From Syntrophaceae bacterium UBA3084 (GTDB lineage: Bacteria > Desulfobacterota > Syntrophia > Syntrophales > UBA6807): a stretch of DNA of 23,722 nucleotides. The stretch lies in contig DFBI01000109.1 in the NCBI GenBank assembly GCA_002367335.1, forward strand, positions 8,353 to 32,074, written 5' to 3'. Shown piece after piece: positions 7,993 through 16,306 of the stretch. Made by a program: the position numbers and the translations under genes. Position 1 is the first letter of the stretch. Each line of letters starts with the position of its first letter. The notes under the pieces are model-generated. The model did not search any database and was not told the origin of the DNA. It worked only from the letters and a program-made list of their open reading frames with translations.

Positions 7993-10095
7993 ATGAAATT
8001 TATCAAAGAGTTGTTGAATAAACTTTTCATGGCAAATCTGCAAAAGCGTCTTGTTCTGGGTTTCCTGATAGCTACATGTCTTACCGGCGCGGTAGCTACC
8101 TTTGTGGGAATAAGAGTGATAGACAAGAATACCGTAAATGAGGTGCAAGGGAGAGTACAACAGGATATCAACACTGCAAAATTAATCTACAATTACAGCA
8201 TAGAAAAACTGGCATGCCGGATTCGCTATATTGCATTGCAATTTCCTTTGCACGAGACAATTGCCTCCGGTACTCTTCATGTGGGGGAGGAGTTTAAGAA
8301 ATTACTCCATGAGGGAACCCAAATATCTTGTACTCCAAAAGATTCCTATTATATGAATATCGATATGCTTTCTTTAGTGGATGCCGGCGGCACAGTGCTG
8401 TACAGGGCATTTAATCCTGAGGTTAGCGGAGACAACATCCTCCGGGATCCGGTTGTAAGGAAATGTCTTGAAGAGGAAACGCTCCAGTCGTCCACTGAAC
8501 TCATGCCCATCAGGCTCATTGAGAGGGAAAATCCGGAGCTTTCTCCACGGATTGAGATGGCTATCGTAAAGACTCCACAGTCCATTGAGGTTAAGGAAAG
8601 TCATCTCTCAGAGGGCATGGTATTGAAAGTAGCCTATCCTATTGTTGACGGGGAGAAAAATCTTTTGGGGGCGCTGGTTGGGGGTATCCTGCTGAACAGG
8701 AATTATGCCATTGTGGATAAAGTAAAAGCGACTGTATCCCTTAACGAAAAGTATAAAGGTCGCGATATGGGTTTTGCTACCATATTCCAGGGGGGGATCC
8801 GCATAGCCACCAATGTGATGACAAAAGATTACAAGAGGGCAATCGGGACCATTGTATCCAGGGAAGTGTATGAAAAAGTTATTGAACAGGGCAGAGACTG
8901 GACAGGAAGGGCATTTGTTGTAAACAATTGGTACATCAGTTCCTACACTCCCATATATGATATTAATAAAAATATAATAGGAATGCTTTACACAGGGATA
9001 TTGGAAGCGAAATACAGGGACATGAAGCTGTTGACCATCTGGATATTCCTGGGGGTAACAGGCCTTGGTATGGTAATAGCTTTTGTCATTTCCTTTTCCC
9101 TGGGTCACAGCATCATAAAAAAGATACGCATTCTGAAACAGGCTACCGAGGTCATCGCATCCGGCAATCTCGATCACCAACTGCCACGTGACAAATTTTC
9201 AGAGTTTGACATACTGGATGAGGCATTCAATAACATGGTAAAATCCTTAAAGGACCGTGATAACAGGCTGCAGGAAGCATTTCAGCAACTCACAAGGACA
9301 GAAAGGCTGGTCTCTCTGGGGCAGATGGCAGCAGGGGTGGCTCATGAGATAAACAATCCGTTAGGGGGGATTCTTCTGTACAGCAGTCTTCTGCTTGAGG
9401 AATTTCCCGAAGATAATCCGACAGGACGGGAAAATGTGGAAAAGATCATATATCAAACTAACAGGTGTAAAGAAATCGTACAGAATCTTTTAGATTTTGC
9501 CAGAACTCCTTCCAGTGAAATGCTGCCCTTTCAAATAAACAATGTCATCCTTACATCGCTGAATCTGGTAAAGGACCAATCCATGTTTCTTGGAATAGAG
9601 ATAAACACACAGCTTGCAGATGACCTCCCTGACATAAAAGGGGATAGGTCAAGATTGGAACAGGTCTTTTTGAATCTCTTTATAAATGCCACTGATGCCA
9701 TGGAGGGGAGGGGCAGACTCACAATAACAACGAAGTTGCTCAACCGGCTTTCGGATAGGACAGAGGAAGAGGTGCAAACAGAAACAGAAGCAGAAAGAAT
9801 ATGTCTATTGGCCAGTACCAAGACAGTAAAAATAACCATATCAGACACGGGCAAGGGGATAGACAAGGCTTATCTGCCACATGTTTTTGAACCCTTTTTT
9901 ACAACAAAGGAACCCGGACAGGGAACCGGTCTCGGATTGCCCATCGCATATGGGGTGATCCAAAGACATAACGGTTTCATCGATGTGGAAAGCGAACCCG
10001 GTAAAGGAACAACCTTTAACATCTTCCTGCCTGTAGACACGGAAATGGACAGGGACGCTGACAGGGAAAAGAAAGAGGGATCAAGTATTGTTTAG
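7993..10095 (+). CDS. Membrane sensor histidine kinase (Cache-HAMP-HisKA-HATPase)
   Basis: This 700-residue NtrB-type kinase has a first transmembrane segment at about residues 18-41, a periplasmic sensor of about 300 residues resembling a Cache fold (WYISSYTPIYDINKNIIGMLYTG at its end), a second membrane segment at about 346-369, and a HAMP linker. The phospho-acceptor His451 lies in VAHEINNPLGG. The ATP-binding domain shows the N box (NLFINATDAM), DTGKGI, FEPFFTTK and GTGLGL. ATG 7993 is chosen because the conserved N-terminus starts there; the frame is open 54 bp further upstream through a hairpin. The gene overlaps the next by 8 bp, so the two form a kinase-regulator pair. The ligand is unknown; Cache kinases commonly bind small organic acids or amino acids. 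Confidence 0.92.
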   Translation: MKFIKELLNKLFMANLQKRLVLGFLIATCLTGAVATFVGIRVIDKNTVNEVQGRVQQDINTAKLIYNYSIEKLACRIRYIALQFPLHETIASGTLHVGEEFKKLLHEGTQISCTPKDSYYMNIDMLSLVDAGGTVLYRAFNPEVSGDNILRDPVVRKCLEEETLQSSTELMPIRLIERENPELSPRIEMAIVKTPQSIEVKESHLSEGMVLKVAYPIVDGEKNLLGALVGGILLNRNYAIVDKVKATVSLNEKYKGRDMGFATIFQGGIRIATNVMTKDYKRAIGTIVSREVYEKVIEQGRDWTGRAFVVNNWYISSYTPIYDINKNIIGMLYTGILEAKYRDMKLLTIWIFLGVTGLGMVIAFVISFSLGHSIIKKIRILKQATEVIASGNLDHQLPRDKFSEFDILDEAFNNMVKSLKDRDNRLQEAFQQLTRTERLVSLGQMAAGVAHEINNPLGGILLYSSLLLEEFPEDNPTGRENVEKIIYQTNRCKEIVQNLLDFARTPSSEMLPFQINNVILTSLNLVKDQSMFLGIEINTQLADDLPDIKGDRSRLEQVFLNLFINATDAMEGRGRLTITTKLLNRLSDRTEEEVQTETEAERICLLASTKTVKITISDTGKGIDKAYLPHVFEPFFTTKEPGQGTGLGLPIAYGVIQRHNGFIDVESEPGKGTTFNIFLPVDTEMDRDADREKKEGSSIV

Positions 10096-11428
10096 GGAAA
10101 CAGTAAAAATTCTTATTATAGACGATGAAGAGTCGATACGGGATGCCTGTCGTCAAACCCTTTCCCGTATGGGCTATCGGGTTGAAAGTACAGGAGACTC
10201 GCTCTATGGCCTTGAAATGGCGCTCAAAGATATTTATGACCTCGTTCTGCTTGATATACGGATGCCCGGGATAGGAGGTCTCGATATACTGAGAAAGCTC
10301 AAATATAAGAGTTCTATATCTGCGCGGGTCATAATCATTACAGGGTACGGGACCATTGAAATGGCTGTTGGAGCCATGAGACACGGTGCCCATAATTTTC
10401 TGACAAAACCCTTCAGCGCAACGGAGCTTAAAAAAGCGGTGGAGGATGCCCTGGACAGGTATGATATGCGGGATATAGCAGAAACTCTTTCCGTGTTGAT
10501 CGGTAACAGCGATTACATGAAAGAACTTAAGGAAACTATTCAGCGGATAGCACAAACAGACAGCACAGTACTTATTACAGGAGAGAGTGGTACAGGAAAA
10601 GAACTTGTTGCGCGTACCATGCAAGGCCTCAGCAAGAGGAGTAACAAACCATTTATCCCCGTTGATTGCTCTTCACTGGTTGAGAACCTGATGGAAAGCG
10701 AACTTTTCGGTCATGTCAAAGGGGCATTCAGCGGAGCTACAGAATCACGCGAGGGACGTTTCCAGATGGCAGACAAGGGGACATTGTTCCTTGACGAGAT
10801 TTCCAATATCAGTCTTAACATCCAGGCCAAGCTGTTAAGGGTAATCCAGGAACAGGAGGTTCCGCGGGTTGGCAGTTCATCGCCTGAAAAAGTGGACGTT
10901 AGACTTATAGTTGCAACAAATAAGGATATCCGGGCAGAAGTGGAATCTGGTAAATTCAGAGAAGACTTGTTTTACAGGATTTCAGTGGTACCCATAGATA
11001 TAGAACCATTGAGGGAACACAAATCCGACATACTGCCTATTGCCCGGCATTATTTTGATATATATAAAAAGAGACACAATAGCAAGGTACAACGCCTCTC
11101 GGAAGAGGCAAAGAAATCGCTAACCTCGTACAACTGGCCCGGCAATGTCAGAGAACTGAAAAATACCATGGAACGTTTATGTGTGCTTTGCGAAAATGAC
11201 GTTGTCAACCTGTCCGACATTCTTTACTACGGGCAGAACGGAGGAGCGAAGATTCCGGTAGTGGATTCTCTCTCAGGTAAGATGACCCTGGTCGATGTTG
11301 AGAAAGATCACATAGAGAAAGTCTTACTGCACTTCAACTTCCAGATCGGCAAGGCGGCAAAATTCCTCGGTATCGACAGAAAAACCCTGAGGATGAAGAT
11401 ACGCAACTATGGGATAATTACAGAATAA
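10088..11428 (+). CDS. NtrC-family sigma54-dependent response regulator
   Basis: This 446-residue regulator has a receiver domain (about 5-120, phospho-acceptor Asp56 in LVLLDIRMPG, DD at 12-13, Lys in LTKPF), an AAA+ sigma54-activation domain (Walker A GESGTGKE, Walker B GTLFLDEI, arginine-rich FREDLFYRISV, NWPGNVREL), and a Fis-type helix-turn-helix at the C-terminus (IGKAAKFLGIDRKTLRMKI). The loop that contacts sigma54 reads GAFSGA rather than the usual GAFTGA, a conservative change found in some active members. It starts at TTG 10088 with GAGGGA upstream, inside the last codons of the kinase gene, implying translational coupling. Its cognate kinase is the preceding gene. A matching sigma54 promoter lies at 22605-22620. 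Confidence 0.93.
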   Translation: MFRETVKILIIDDEESIRDACRQTLSRMGYRVESTGDSLYGLEMALKDIYDLVLLDIRMPGIGGLDILRKLKYKSSISARVIIITGYGTIEMAVGAMRHGAHNFLTKPFSATELKKAVEDALDRYDMRDIAETLSVLIGNSDYMKELKETIQRIAQTDSTVLITGESGTGKELVARTMQGLSKRSNKPFIPVDCSSLVENLMESELFGHVKGAFSGATESREGRFQMADKGTLFLDEISNISLNIQAKLLRVIQEQEVPRVGSSSPEKVDVRLIVATNKDIRAEVESGKFREDLFYRISVVPIDIEPLREHKSDILPIARHYFDIYKKRHNSKVQRLSEEAKKSLTSYNWPGNVRELKNTMERLCVLCENDVVNLSDILYYGQNGGAKIPVVDSLSGKMTLVDVEKDHIEKVLLHFNFQIGKAAKFLGIDRKTLRMKIRNYGIITE

Positions 11429-11456
11429 TGACGGCCATTTCCCCTTTCCCACAGTT

Positions 11457-11476
11457 CCCTCTCCTCAGGGAGAGGG
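11457..11476. repeat. REP-like hairpin CCCTCTCC-TCAG-GGAGAGGG
   Basis: A perfect 8-bp stem with a 4-nt loop is followed by GCAAGGGTGG, 29 bp after the stop of the NtrC-type gene. This CCCTCTCC/GGAGAGGG plus GGGTG layout resembles repetitive extragenic palindromes found in many proteobacteria. There is no T-run, so it is not a standard terminator. It lies at the left margin of the putative defence island. Confidence 0.5.
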
Positions 11477-11540
11477 GCAAGGGTGGATTTCAAACAACTA
11501 AAATGCTGCAATAATTCTTAACAAGAGTTGTTGATACCCC

Positions 11541-11585
11541 TTGACATTCTAAGGTTTTTTGTTAAGTATGTTAAAGTCTTAACAA
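11541..11585 (+). promoter_or_regulatory. Putative promoter and palindromic operator of the helicase gene
   Basis: TTGACA at 11541-11546 is a perfect -35 box; the -10 region about 17 bp downstream (AAGTAT, 11564-11569) is poor. The dyad TTGTTAAG (11559-11566) and CTTAACAA (11578-11585) is exact and overlaps the -10 region. A further CTTAACAA sits at 11517-11524. The arrangement suggests a repressed promoter; which protein binds is unknown. Confidence 0.45.
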
Positions 11586-11670
11586 AAGAAATAAAGGGCG
11601 CCATGCATTAAACGATAAATGATCTTTTCTTCTTAAACATAAGAAAAAGGGCATAAAGATGGCAAATAAT

Positions 11671-11714
11671 CACAACAAACCCCGTTTTCTTTAAATAGAA
11701 ATGGGGTTTTTGTG
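11671..11714 (+). terminator. Terminator-like hairpin just before the helicase gene
   Basis: CACAACAAACCCC pairs with GGGGTTTTTGTG across an inner stem TTTCT/AGAAA, giving a long hairpin that ends in a T-rich 3' arm, 10 bp before the helicase ATG. A smaller hairpin (TTCTTA/TAAGAA, around 11629-11646) precedes it. The hairpin could be an attenuator in the helicase leader, or the end of a short RNA of about 130-140 nt that starts near 11575. Confidence 0.5.
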
Positions 11715-11724
11715 TATTTGAGGC

Positions 11725-14700
11725 ATGGAAAACGAAATGGAAAACATCAAACCCGGAACCATCATTAAAGGCGCCGCATGGCCGGAGCCGGTTGAGGTCA
11801 AGCTCATTGAAGAAATGGGCGACTACATCCATATCGTCGGCGCCACCACGCAATCGAGGAATCACATCGATCAGATAATCCCTCGTGATGAGTTTGACCG
11901 GCTATCTACAACCGAGACTCAATCTCTTTTTGCCGAAGCTCCTTGGAAGGTTTTCCTCGCCCTTGAGACGAAACGCTATCGGTTCGCTTCCGAATACGAT
12001 CCCCTTCTTGCTATGAACACTTCAAAAGTAGATCCGCTTCCCCATCAGATTGAGGCTGTATATGGTTATGTGTTACAGATCCCAAGAATCCGGTTTCTGA
12101 TTGCCGATGACCCGGGAGCAGGGAAGACCATCATGGCCGGTCTTATTATTAAGGAACTGAAGCTTCGCAATCTTGCCAAGAGAATCCTTATAGTTTGTCC
12201 GGGCCATCTCAAGGATCAGTGGCGAAGGGAATTATCAGACAGATTCGAGGAGAAATTTCTCGTGATCGACAGGGGGCTTCTGGATGCCCTCTACGGGGAA
12301 AATGTATGGCTCAGAGAAACCCAGATTATCACTTCCATCGATTTTGCCAAGAGAGATGATGTTCTGCCTTCTATTTCCGCATCTCATTTTGATCTGATCA
12401 TCGTGGATGAAGCGCACAAGATGAGCGCTTACAGGTATGGAGAAAAAACGGAAAAGACCGGGCGCTATAAGCTCGGTGAAGCGCTGTCCCGTATAACGGA
12501 ACATCTGCTATTCCTCACTGCGACGCCGCACAAGGGCGACCCCGAGAACTTCCGCCTGTTCCTTGACCTCCTTGAACCGGGATTTTTTGCCACAAACGAG
12601 ATGCTTACACAATCCATCAGCCAAGGCGACAACCCCCTGTTTATCAGGAGGATCAAAGAAGATCTAAAAGATTTTGAAGGCAAACCTCTATTCCTGCCAC
12701 GGCATGTTGACACTGTTTCCTTCAACCTTGGGACCAGTTCTCCCAACGAAAAAGACCTCTACAATAAACTGTCCAATTATGTGAACACCCAGTACAACAA
12801 GGCTCTGACAAAGGATAAGAAAAGAAACGTTGCCTTTGCCCTGGTTATTCTGCAGCGCAGACTCGCATCCAGTACTTACGCCCTTCTGAAATCCCTGGAG
12901 AGAAGAAAGAAACGCATGGAGGATATGCTCAAGGGAGCGCTGGAAAGGGGCAAGATACCGGAAGATACCTTCGATTTTGAAGCTATTGAAGACATGAGCG
13001 AAGAGGAGAGATGGAAGGAAGAAGAGATATGGGAAACCTTGAGCGTTGCCGAAAACAGGGAAGAACTGGAAAAAGAAGTCAAAACGATAGATAGCCTCAT
13101 CGCACGGGCCAGAGGCATTATCCAGAGGGAAGAAGAAGTTAAATTAAAGGAACTCAGAAAATCCCTGAGAGAGCTGGAAGAAAAATATCCGGACAAGAAG
13201 GATAAGAAGATACTCATCTTTACAGAATCGCGGGATACCCTTGAATATTTGGAGGGTAAGATAAAGGAGTGGGGATACAAAACCAACACAATTCATGGTG
13301 GATTGAGGCTGGAAGACAGGGTCAAGGCAGAAAACATATTCAGAACGGAAACGGATGTCCTTGTCGCAACGGAGGCCGCCGGTGAAGGTATCAATCTGCA
13401 GTTTTGCCATCTCATGACCAACTATGACATCCCTTGGAATCCCAACCGCCTTGAGCAGCGGATGGGGAGAATCCACCGCTATGGCCAGCAGAAGGAAGTA
13501 TTCGTATTTAATCTTGTAGCGGAGGACACACGCGAAGGTAAAGTGCTGAATAAATTGTTCGACAAACTCAATGAAATCAAACTTGCCCTCGGAGATGATA
13601 AAGTCTTCGATGTATTGAGTGAAGTCCTCTATGACAAAAGCCTCTCACAGCTTATGATGGAAGCAGCAGCCAATGCCAGAAACATTGATGATATTTTGAA
13701 GGATATCGATATCACTGTGGACGATGACTATATTGCAAAGGTAAAAGAGAACCTCGGTGAGAGTCTTGCCACACGCTACATCGATTATACCCGCATAAAA
13801 GAGATGGCGCAGCAGGCTCAAGAACACCGTCTCATCCCTGAATATACTGAAAGCTATTTCAAAAAGGCATTTATCAGAGCGGCTGGAAAATTACGAGAAC
13901 GCAAGGACGGATTTCTGGCCCTCGATTCCATTCCCTTTGACATGCGAAAAATTGCCGAGAATGACATCTTCAAAAAAAGCCACGGTGATCTGCTCAGGAA
14001 ATATCCGAAAGTAACATTTGACAAGGATATAGCATTCAAAAATCCCGATGCCGATTTTGTCTCATTTGGCCATCCCCTTTTTGAGGCCACGATGACATGG
14101 ATAGAGAAGAACTTTTCAGACGCATTAAGAACGGGTGCGACATTTACCGATCCTGACGGCAACCTGAACGGTTATATCCTCTTTTATGAGGGTGAGATTA
14201 GAGACGGCACAGGTAACGTTGCCGGGAAAAGACTTTTTGGATTTCACACAGACGGAACAGCGGTAAATCCCATACCCCCTTCCGTTATCTGGGACCTTGC
14301 CGAATCAAAAACTTCGGAGCCAGACGAGGTCAACGTAGATTCCCTTAAAAAACAGGTATCAGACAATACCATAGCTAAACTCGAAACATACAGGGAAGAA
14401 ATCCTGAAAGAAAGAACCCGTCAGTCTGAGATAAAGGAAAAATACGGGGTGCGATCTCTCAATTATCTAATCGTGAATCTTGATGGAGAACTGATATCAC
14501 TGTATGACCGGAAAAGCCGGGGAGAAAAAGTCGATCTCGTAATCAGGAACAAGGAAGAGCAAAAGACAAGATATGGAAAAGCACTGGAGGAACTTAGTGA
14601 TTTAACACGTAAGGAAAAAAGTCTTACCATGACAATGCCGCGTTTTGTTGGGATAATCAGGATTGTGCCTTCGAATACGATTGATAACTCAATGGTAAGC

Positions 14701-15078
14701 AATGCAGAAATTGAGCTAATAGGCATGCAGGTTGCCACGGAATATGAGATAAAAAATGGCAGGATGCCGGAAGATGTCTCCGCTGAGAATCTTGGGTTTG
14801 ACATCAGATCAAAGGATAAAAAAAGTGGAGAAGTTCGCTATATCGAAGTCAAGGCAAGGGCCAAAGCGGGCGCAATCGCTCTGACACAAAACGAATGGTT
14901 CAAGGCAAGGCGGTTTAAGGATGATTATTACCTGTATGCCGTCATGAACGCCGCTAAAGATCCCCAGCTCTATATTATTCAAAACCCGGCGGAAAATCTG
15001 GAGCCGGATGAGAAGGTCCAAGTTGTCCGATATATTGTGCCGCTTGACGAGGTGCTTGCAAAAGGGTCAGCAATATAA
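11725..15078 (+). CDS. SNF2-type helicase with C-terminal DUF3883 (DrmD-like)
   Basis: This 1117-residue DEAD/SNF2 superfamily-2 translocase shows Walker A DDPGAGKT (Lys134), DEAH at 228-231, motif III LTATPHKGDPENF, a long charged coiled insert (about 385-490), and a helicase C domain from about 495 with TEAAGEGINLQF and QRMGRIHRYGQ. The C-terminus (about 1000-1110) is a DUF3883 domain with Asp1026, Glu1041 and Lys1043 (GFDIRS ... YIEVKA), the spacing expected for a PD-(D/E)xK nuclease-like core. The domain order resembles DrmD of DISARM. Either ATG 11725 or ATG 11737 could be the start; GAGG at 11720-11723 lies too close to the first. The gene opens the defence cassette and probably has its own promoter. 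Its function in restriction of foreign DNA is inferred. Confidence 0.85.
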   Translation: MENEMENIKPGTIIKGAAWPEPVEVKLIEEMGDYIHIVGATTQSRNHIDQIIPRDEFDRLSTTETQSLFAEAPWKVFLALETKRYRFASEYDPLLAMNTSKVDPLPHQIEAVYGYVLQIPRIRFLIADDPGAGKTIMAGLIIKELKLRNLAKRILIVCPGHLKDQWRRELSDRFEEKFLVIDRGLLDALYGENVWLRETQIITSIDFAKRDDVLPSISASHFDLIIVDEAHKMSAYRYGEKTEKTGRYKLGEALSRITEHLLFLTATPHKGDPENFRLFLDLLEPGFFATNEMLTQSISQGDNPLFIRRIKEDLKDFEGKPLFLPRHVDTVSFNLGTSSPNEKDLYNKLSNYVNTQYNKALTKDKKRNVAFALVILQRRLASSTYALLKSLERRKKRMEDMLKGALERGKIPEDTFDFEAIEDMSEEERWKEEEIWETLSVAENREELEKEVKTIDSLIARARGIIQREEEVKLKELRKSLRELEEKYPDKKDKKILIFTESRDTLEYLEGKIKEWGYKTNTIHGGLRLEDRVKAENIFRTETDVLVATEAAGEGINLQFCHLMTNYDIPWNPNRLEQRMGRIHRYGQQKEVFVFNLVAEDTREGKVLNKLFDKLNEIKLALGDDKVFDVLSEVLYDKSLSQLMMEAAANARNIDDILKDIDITVDDDYIAKVKENLGESLATRYIDYTRIKEMAQQAQEHRLIPEYTESYFKKAFIRAAGKLRERKDGFLALDSIPFDMRKIAENDIFKKSHGDLLRKYPKVTFDKDIAFKNPDADFVSFGHPLFEATMTWIEKNFSDALRTGATFTDPDGNLNGYILFYEGEIRDGTGNVAGKRLFGFHTDGTAVNPIPPSVIWDLAESKTSEPDEVNVDSLKKQVSDNTIAKLETYREEILKERTRQSEIKEKYGVRSLNYLIVNLDGELISLYDRKSRGEKVDLVIRNKEEQKTRYGKALEELSDLTRKEKSLTMTMPRFVGIIRIVPSNTIDNSMVSNAEIELIGMQVATEYEIKNGRMPEDVSAENLGFDIRSKDKKSGEVRYIEVKARAKAGAIALTQNEWFKARRFKDDYYLYAVMNAAKDPQLYIIQNPAENLEPDEKVQVVRYIVPLDEVLAKGSAI

Positions 15079-15106
15079 ACACAAATCTGAAATTGTGCGG
15101 AATAAC

Positions 15107-15120
15107 CATACAATTGTATG
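15107..15120. other. Perfect 14-bp palindrome CATACAATTGTATG
   Basis: This exact palindrome lies 29 bp after the stop of the helicase gene, in the 198-bp gap before the XRE gene. It has no T-run, so it is not a terminator, and may be a protein-binding site. Confidence 0.35.
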
Positions 15121-15216
15121 CTTTATGAGTACAATATTATTCAGCAAATTCTGGTTTTCATGCTCGTTATTAAATTAAAGAATACTTTTTTTAACAATGG
15201 CCCTTTAGGGTTTTTC

Positions 15217-15255
15217 TTGACAACCAGTTGGTGTTGTGTAAAATAGTACAACACC
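15217..15255 (+). promoter_or_regulatory. Promoter with overlapping operator of the xre-immA operon
   Basis: TTGACA (15217-15222), a 16-bp spacer and TAAAAT (15239-15244) form a good sigma70 promoter. The dyad GGTGTTGT (15230-15237) and ACAACACC (15248-15255), extended by one T:A pair, is perfect with a 10-bp spacer that contains the -10 box. A repressor bound here would block RNA polymerase. The XRE protein encoded 22 bp downstream is the obvious candidate, making the operon autoregulated. Confidence 0.7.
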
Positions 15256-15276
15256 ATAAAGGGAGGAGGTGCAATA

Positions 15277-15657
15277 ATGGCTATCGCACAAACCTTCGGC
15301 AATTTTTTCAAGCAAAAGAGAGTCGAACGGGGCCTTACATTAAGAGAATTTTGCCGCATCAATGAAAAGGATCCGGGAAATATCAGCAAGATTGAACGGG
15401 GTTTGTTACCACCACCACAGACAAAGGAAATCCTCATCGGGTATGCGGCAGCACTGGGAATTAAAGAAGGAACCGATGACTGGCTTTTATTCTGTGATCT
15501 GGCTGTAACAAGCGCCGGTAAAATACCCTCTGATATTGTTTCCAATGAGGAGGTTATGAATGCCCTTCCTGTTCTTTTTAGAACAGTGAGAAAGGAAAAA
15601 CTTGACGAAAAAGATCTTGAAAAACTTGTCAAAGCCATAAAGCGAGAATTGCGGTGA
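15277..15657 (+). CDS. XRE-family transcriptional regulator
   Basis: This 126-residue protein has an N-terminal helix-turn-helix (about residues 5-60: FGNFFKQKRVERGLTLREFC ... NISKIERGLLPPP), followed by a helical C-terminal tail ending in KLVKAIKREL. GGAGGAGG precedes the ATG at a good distance. Its stop overlaps the GTG of the next gene (GTGA, 4 bp), so the two are co-translated. XRE proteins paired with ImmA/IrrE proteases are commonly repressors that are cut or inactivated on a stress or infection signal, as in ICEBs1 ImmR/ImmA. Here it most likely controls its own operon and the methylase and ATPase genes downstream, through the palindrome at 15230-15255. An antitoxin role is the main alternative. 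Confidence 0.85.
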   Translation: MAIAQTFGNFFKQKRVERGLTLREFCRINEKDPGNISKIERGLLPPPQTKEILIGYAAALGIKEGTDDWLLFCDLAVTSAGKIPSDIVSNEEVMNALPVLFRTVRKEKLDEKDLEKLVKAIKRELR

Positions 15658-16274
15658 ACCTTGATATCCCCCATTACACACATTCAGATATAGGCAGAAT
15701 TGCCCAGACATTTCTGAATCAATATCATCCGACCGGTGAAATTCCCATTCCTATTGAGGAAATAATAGAACTGAAAATGGGACTCAATATCTTTCCCTTT
15801 CCGCGATTATATAAGGACCATAGGCTTAACGGATTCCTGAGCAGAGATCGAACAACAATCTATGTAGATGAGGTTCAATACAATCAATTCAATGAGAAAT
15901 ATCGTTATACCCTCGCCCATGAAGTGGGACATTATATCCTCCATAAGATGTGTTATGATGACTTATCATTGGGTTCGCCAGATGAGTATGCCAAATGGAG
16001 GTTATCAATGCCGCCTGAAGACATAGGCTGGTTTGAAACTCATGGCGATTGGTTTGCTGGCCACGTTCTTGTGCCGACAGACCGTCTTGAAAAAGTTTGT
16101 CGTGAGGTTGTCGAAAAGTATCAGGATAAATTTTCAAAATTTGAAGTAATTCCCGATGATATCTGGTCATATATCTCCAATGAAGTTGCTACATACTTTG
16201 ATGTAAACCCACCCGTTATAGAAATCAGGATAAAAAAGGCGAATATTATGACAAAGGTACCGATTGGCGTGTGA
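15654..16274 (+). CDS. ImmA/IrrE-family zinc metalloprotease (DUF955/COG2856)
   Basis: This 206-residue protein has the metallopeptidase helix LAHEVGHYILH, with zinc ligands His89 and His93 and catalytic Glu90, followed by FETHGDWFAGHVLVPTDRL, the family's second-helix segment. The N-terminal stretch IPIPIEEIIELKMGLNIFPFP is also typical. It starts at GTG 15654 overlapping the XRE stop. ImmA-type proteases cleave or inactivate XRE repressors encoded beside them, relieving repression. In this setting it would act as the sensor or switch for the defence operon. The substrate is inferred from gene order only. Confidence 0.88.
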   Translation: MNLDIPHYTHSDIGRIAQTFLNQYHPTGEIPIPIEEIIELKMGLNIFPFPRLYKDHRLNGFLSRDRTTIYVDEVQYNQFNEKYRYTLAHEVGHYILHKMCYDDLSLGSPDEYAKWRLSMPPEDIGWFETHGDWFAGHVLVPTDRLEKVCREVVEKYQDKFSKFEVIPDDIWSYISNEVATYFDVNPPVIEIRIKKANIMTKVPIGV

Positions 16275-16306
16275 TATGTTACTGAGGATAGTAAAGGAAA
16301 CAGTAA

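Noticed and set aside
8608..9180. 190-residue minus-strand frame opposite the kinase gene
   Set aside because: It is a shadow of the sensor and HAMP coding region, without start context or family motifs.
10016..10624. 202-residue minus-strand frame opposite the NtrC-type gene
   Set aside because: It lies antisense to conserved receiver and AAA+ codons and shows no recognisable domain.
15195..15216. Terminator for the helicase gene (CCCTTTAGGGTTTTT)
   Set aside because: The stem is only 3-4 bp with a 2-4 nt loop. It is too weak to call despite the T-run.
15141..15683. 180-residue minus-strand frame opposite the XRE gene
   Set aside because: It is low-complexity, Ser/Phe-rich antisense translation of a well-supported plus-strand gene with a strong ribosome binding site.
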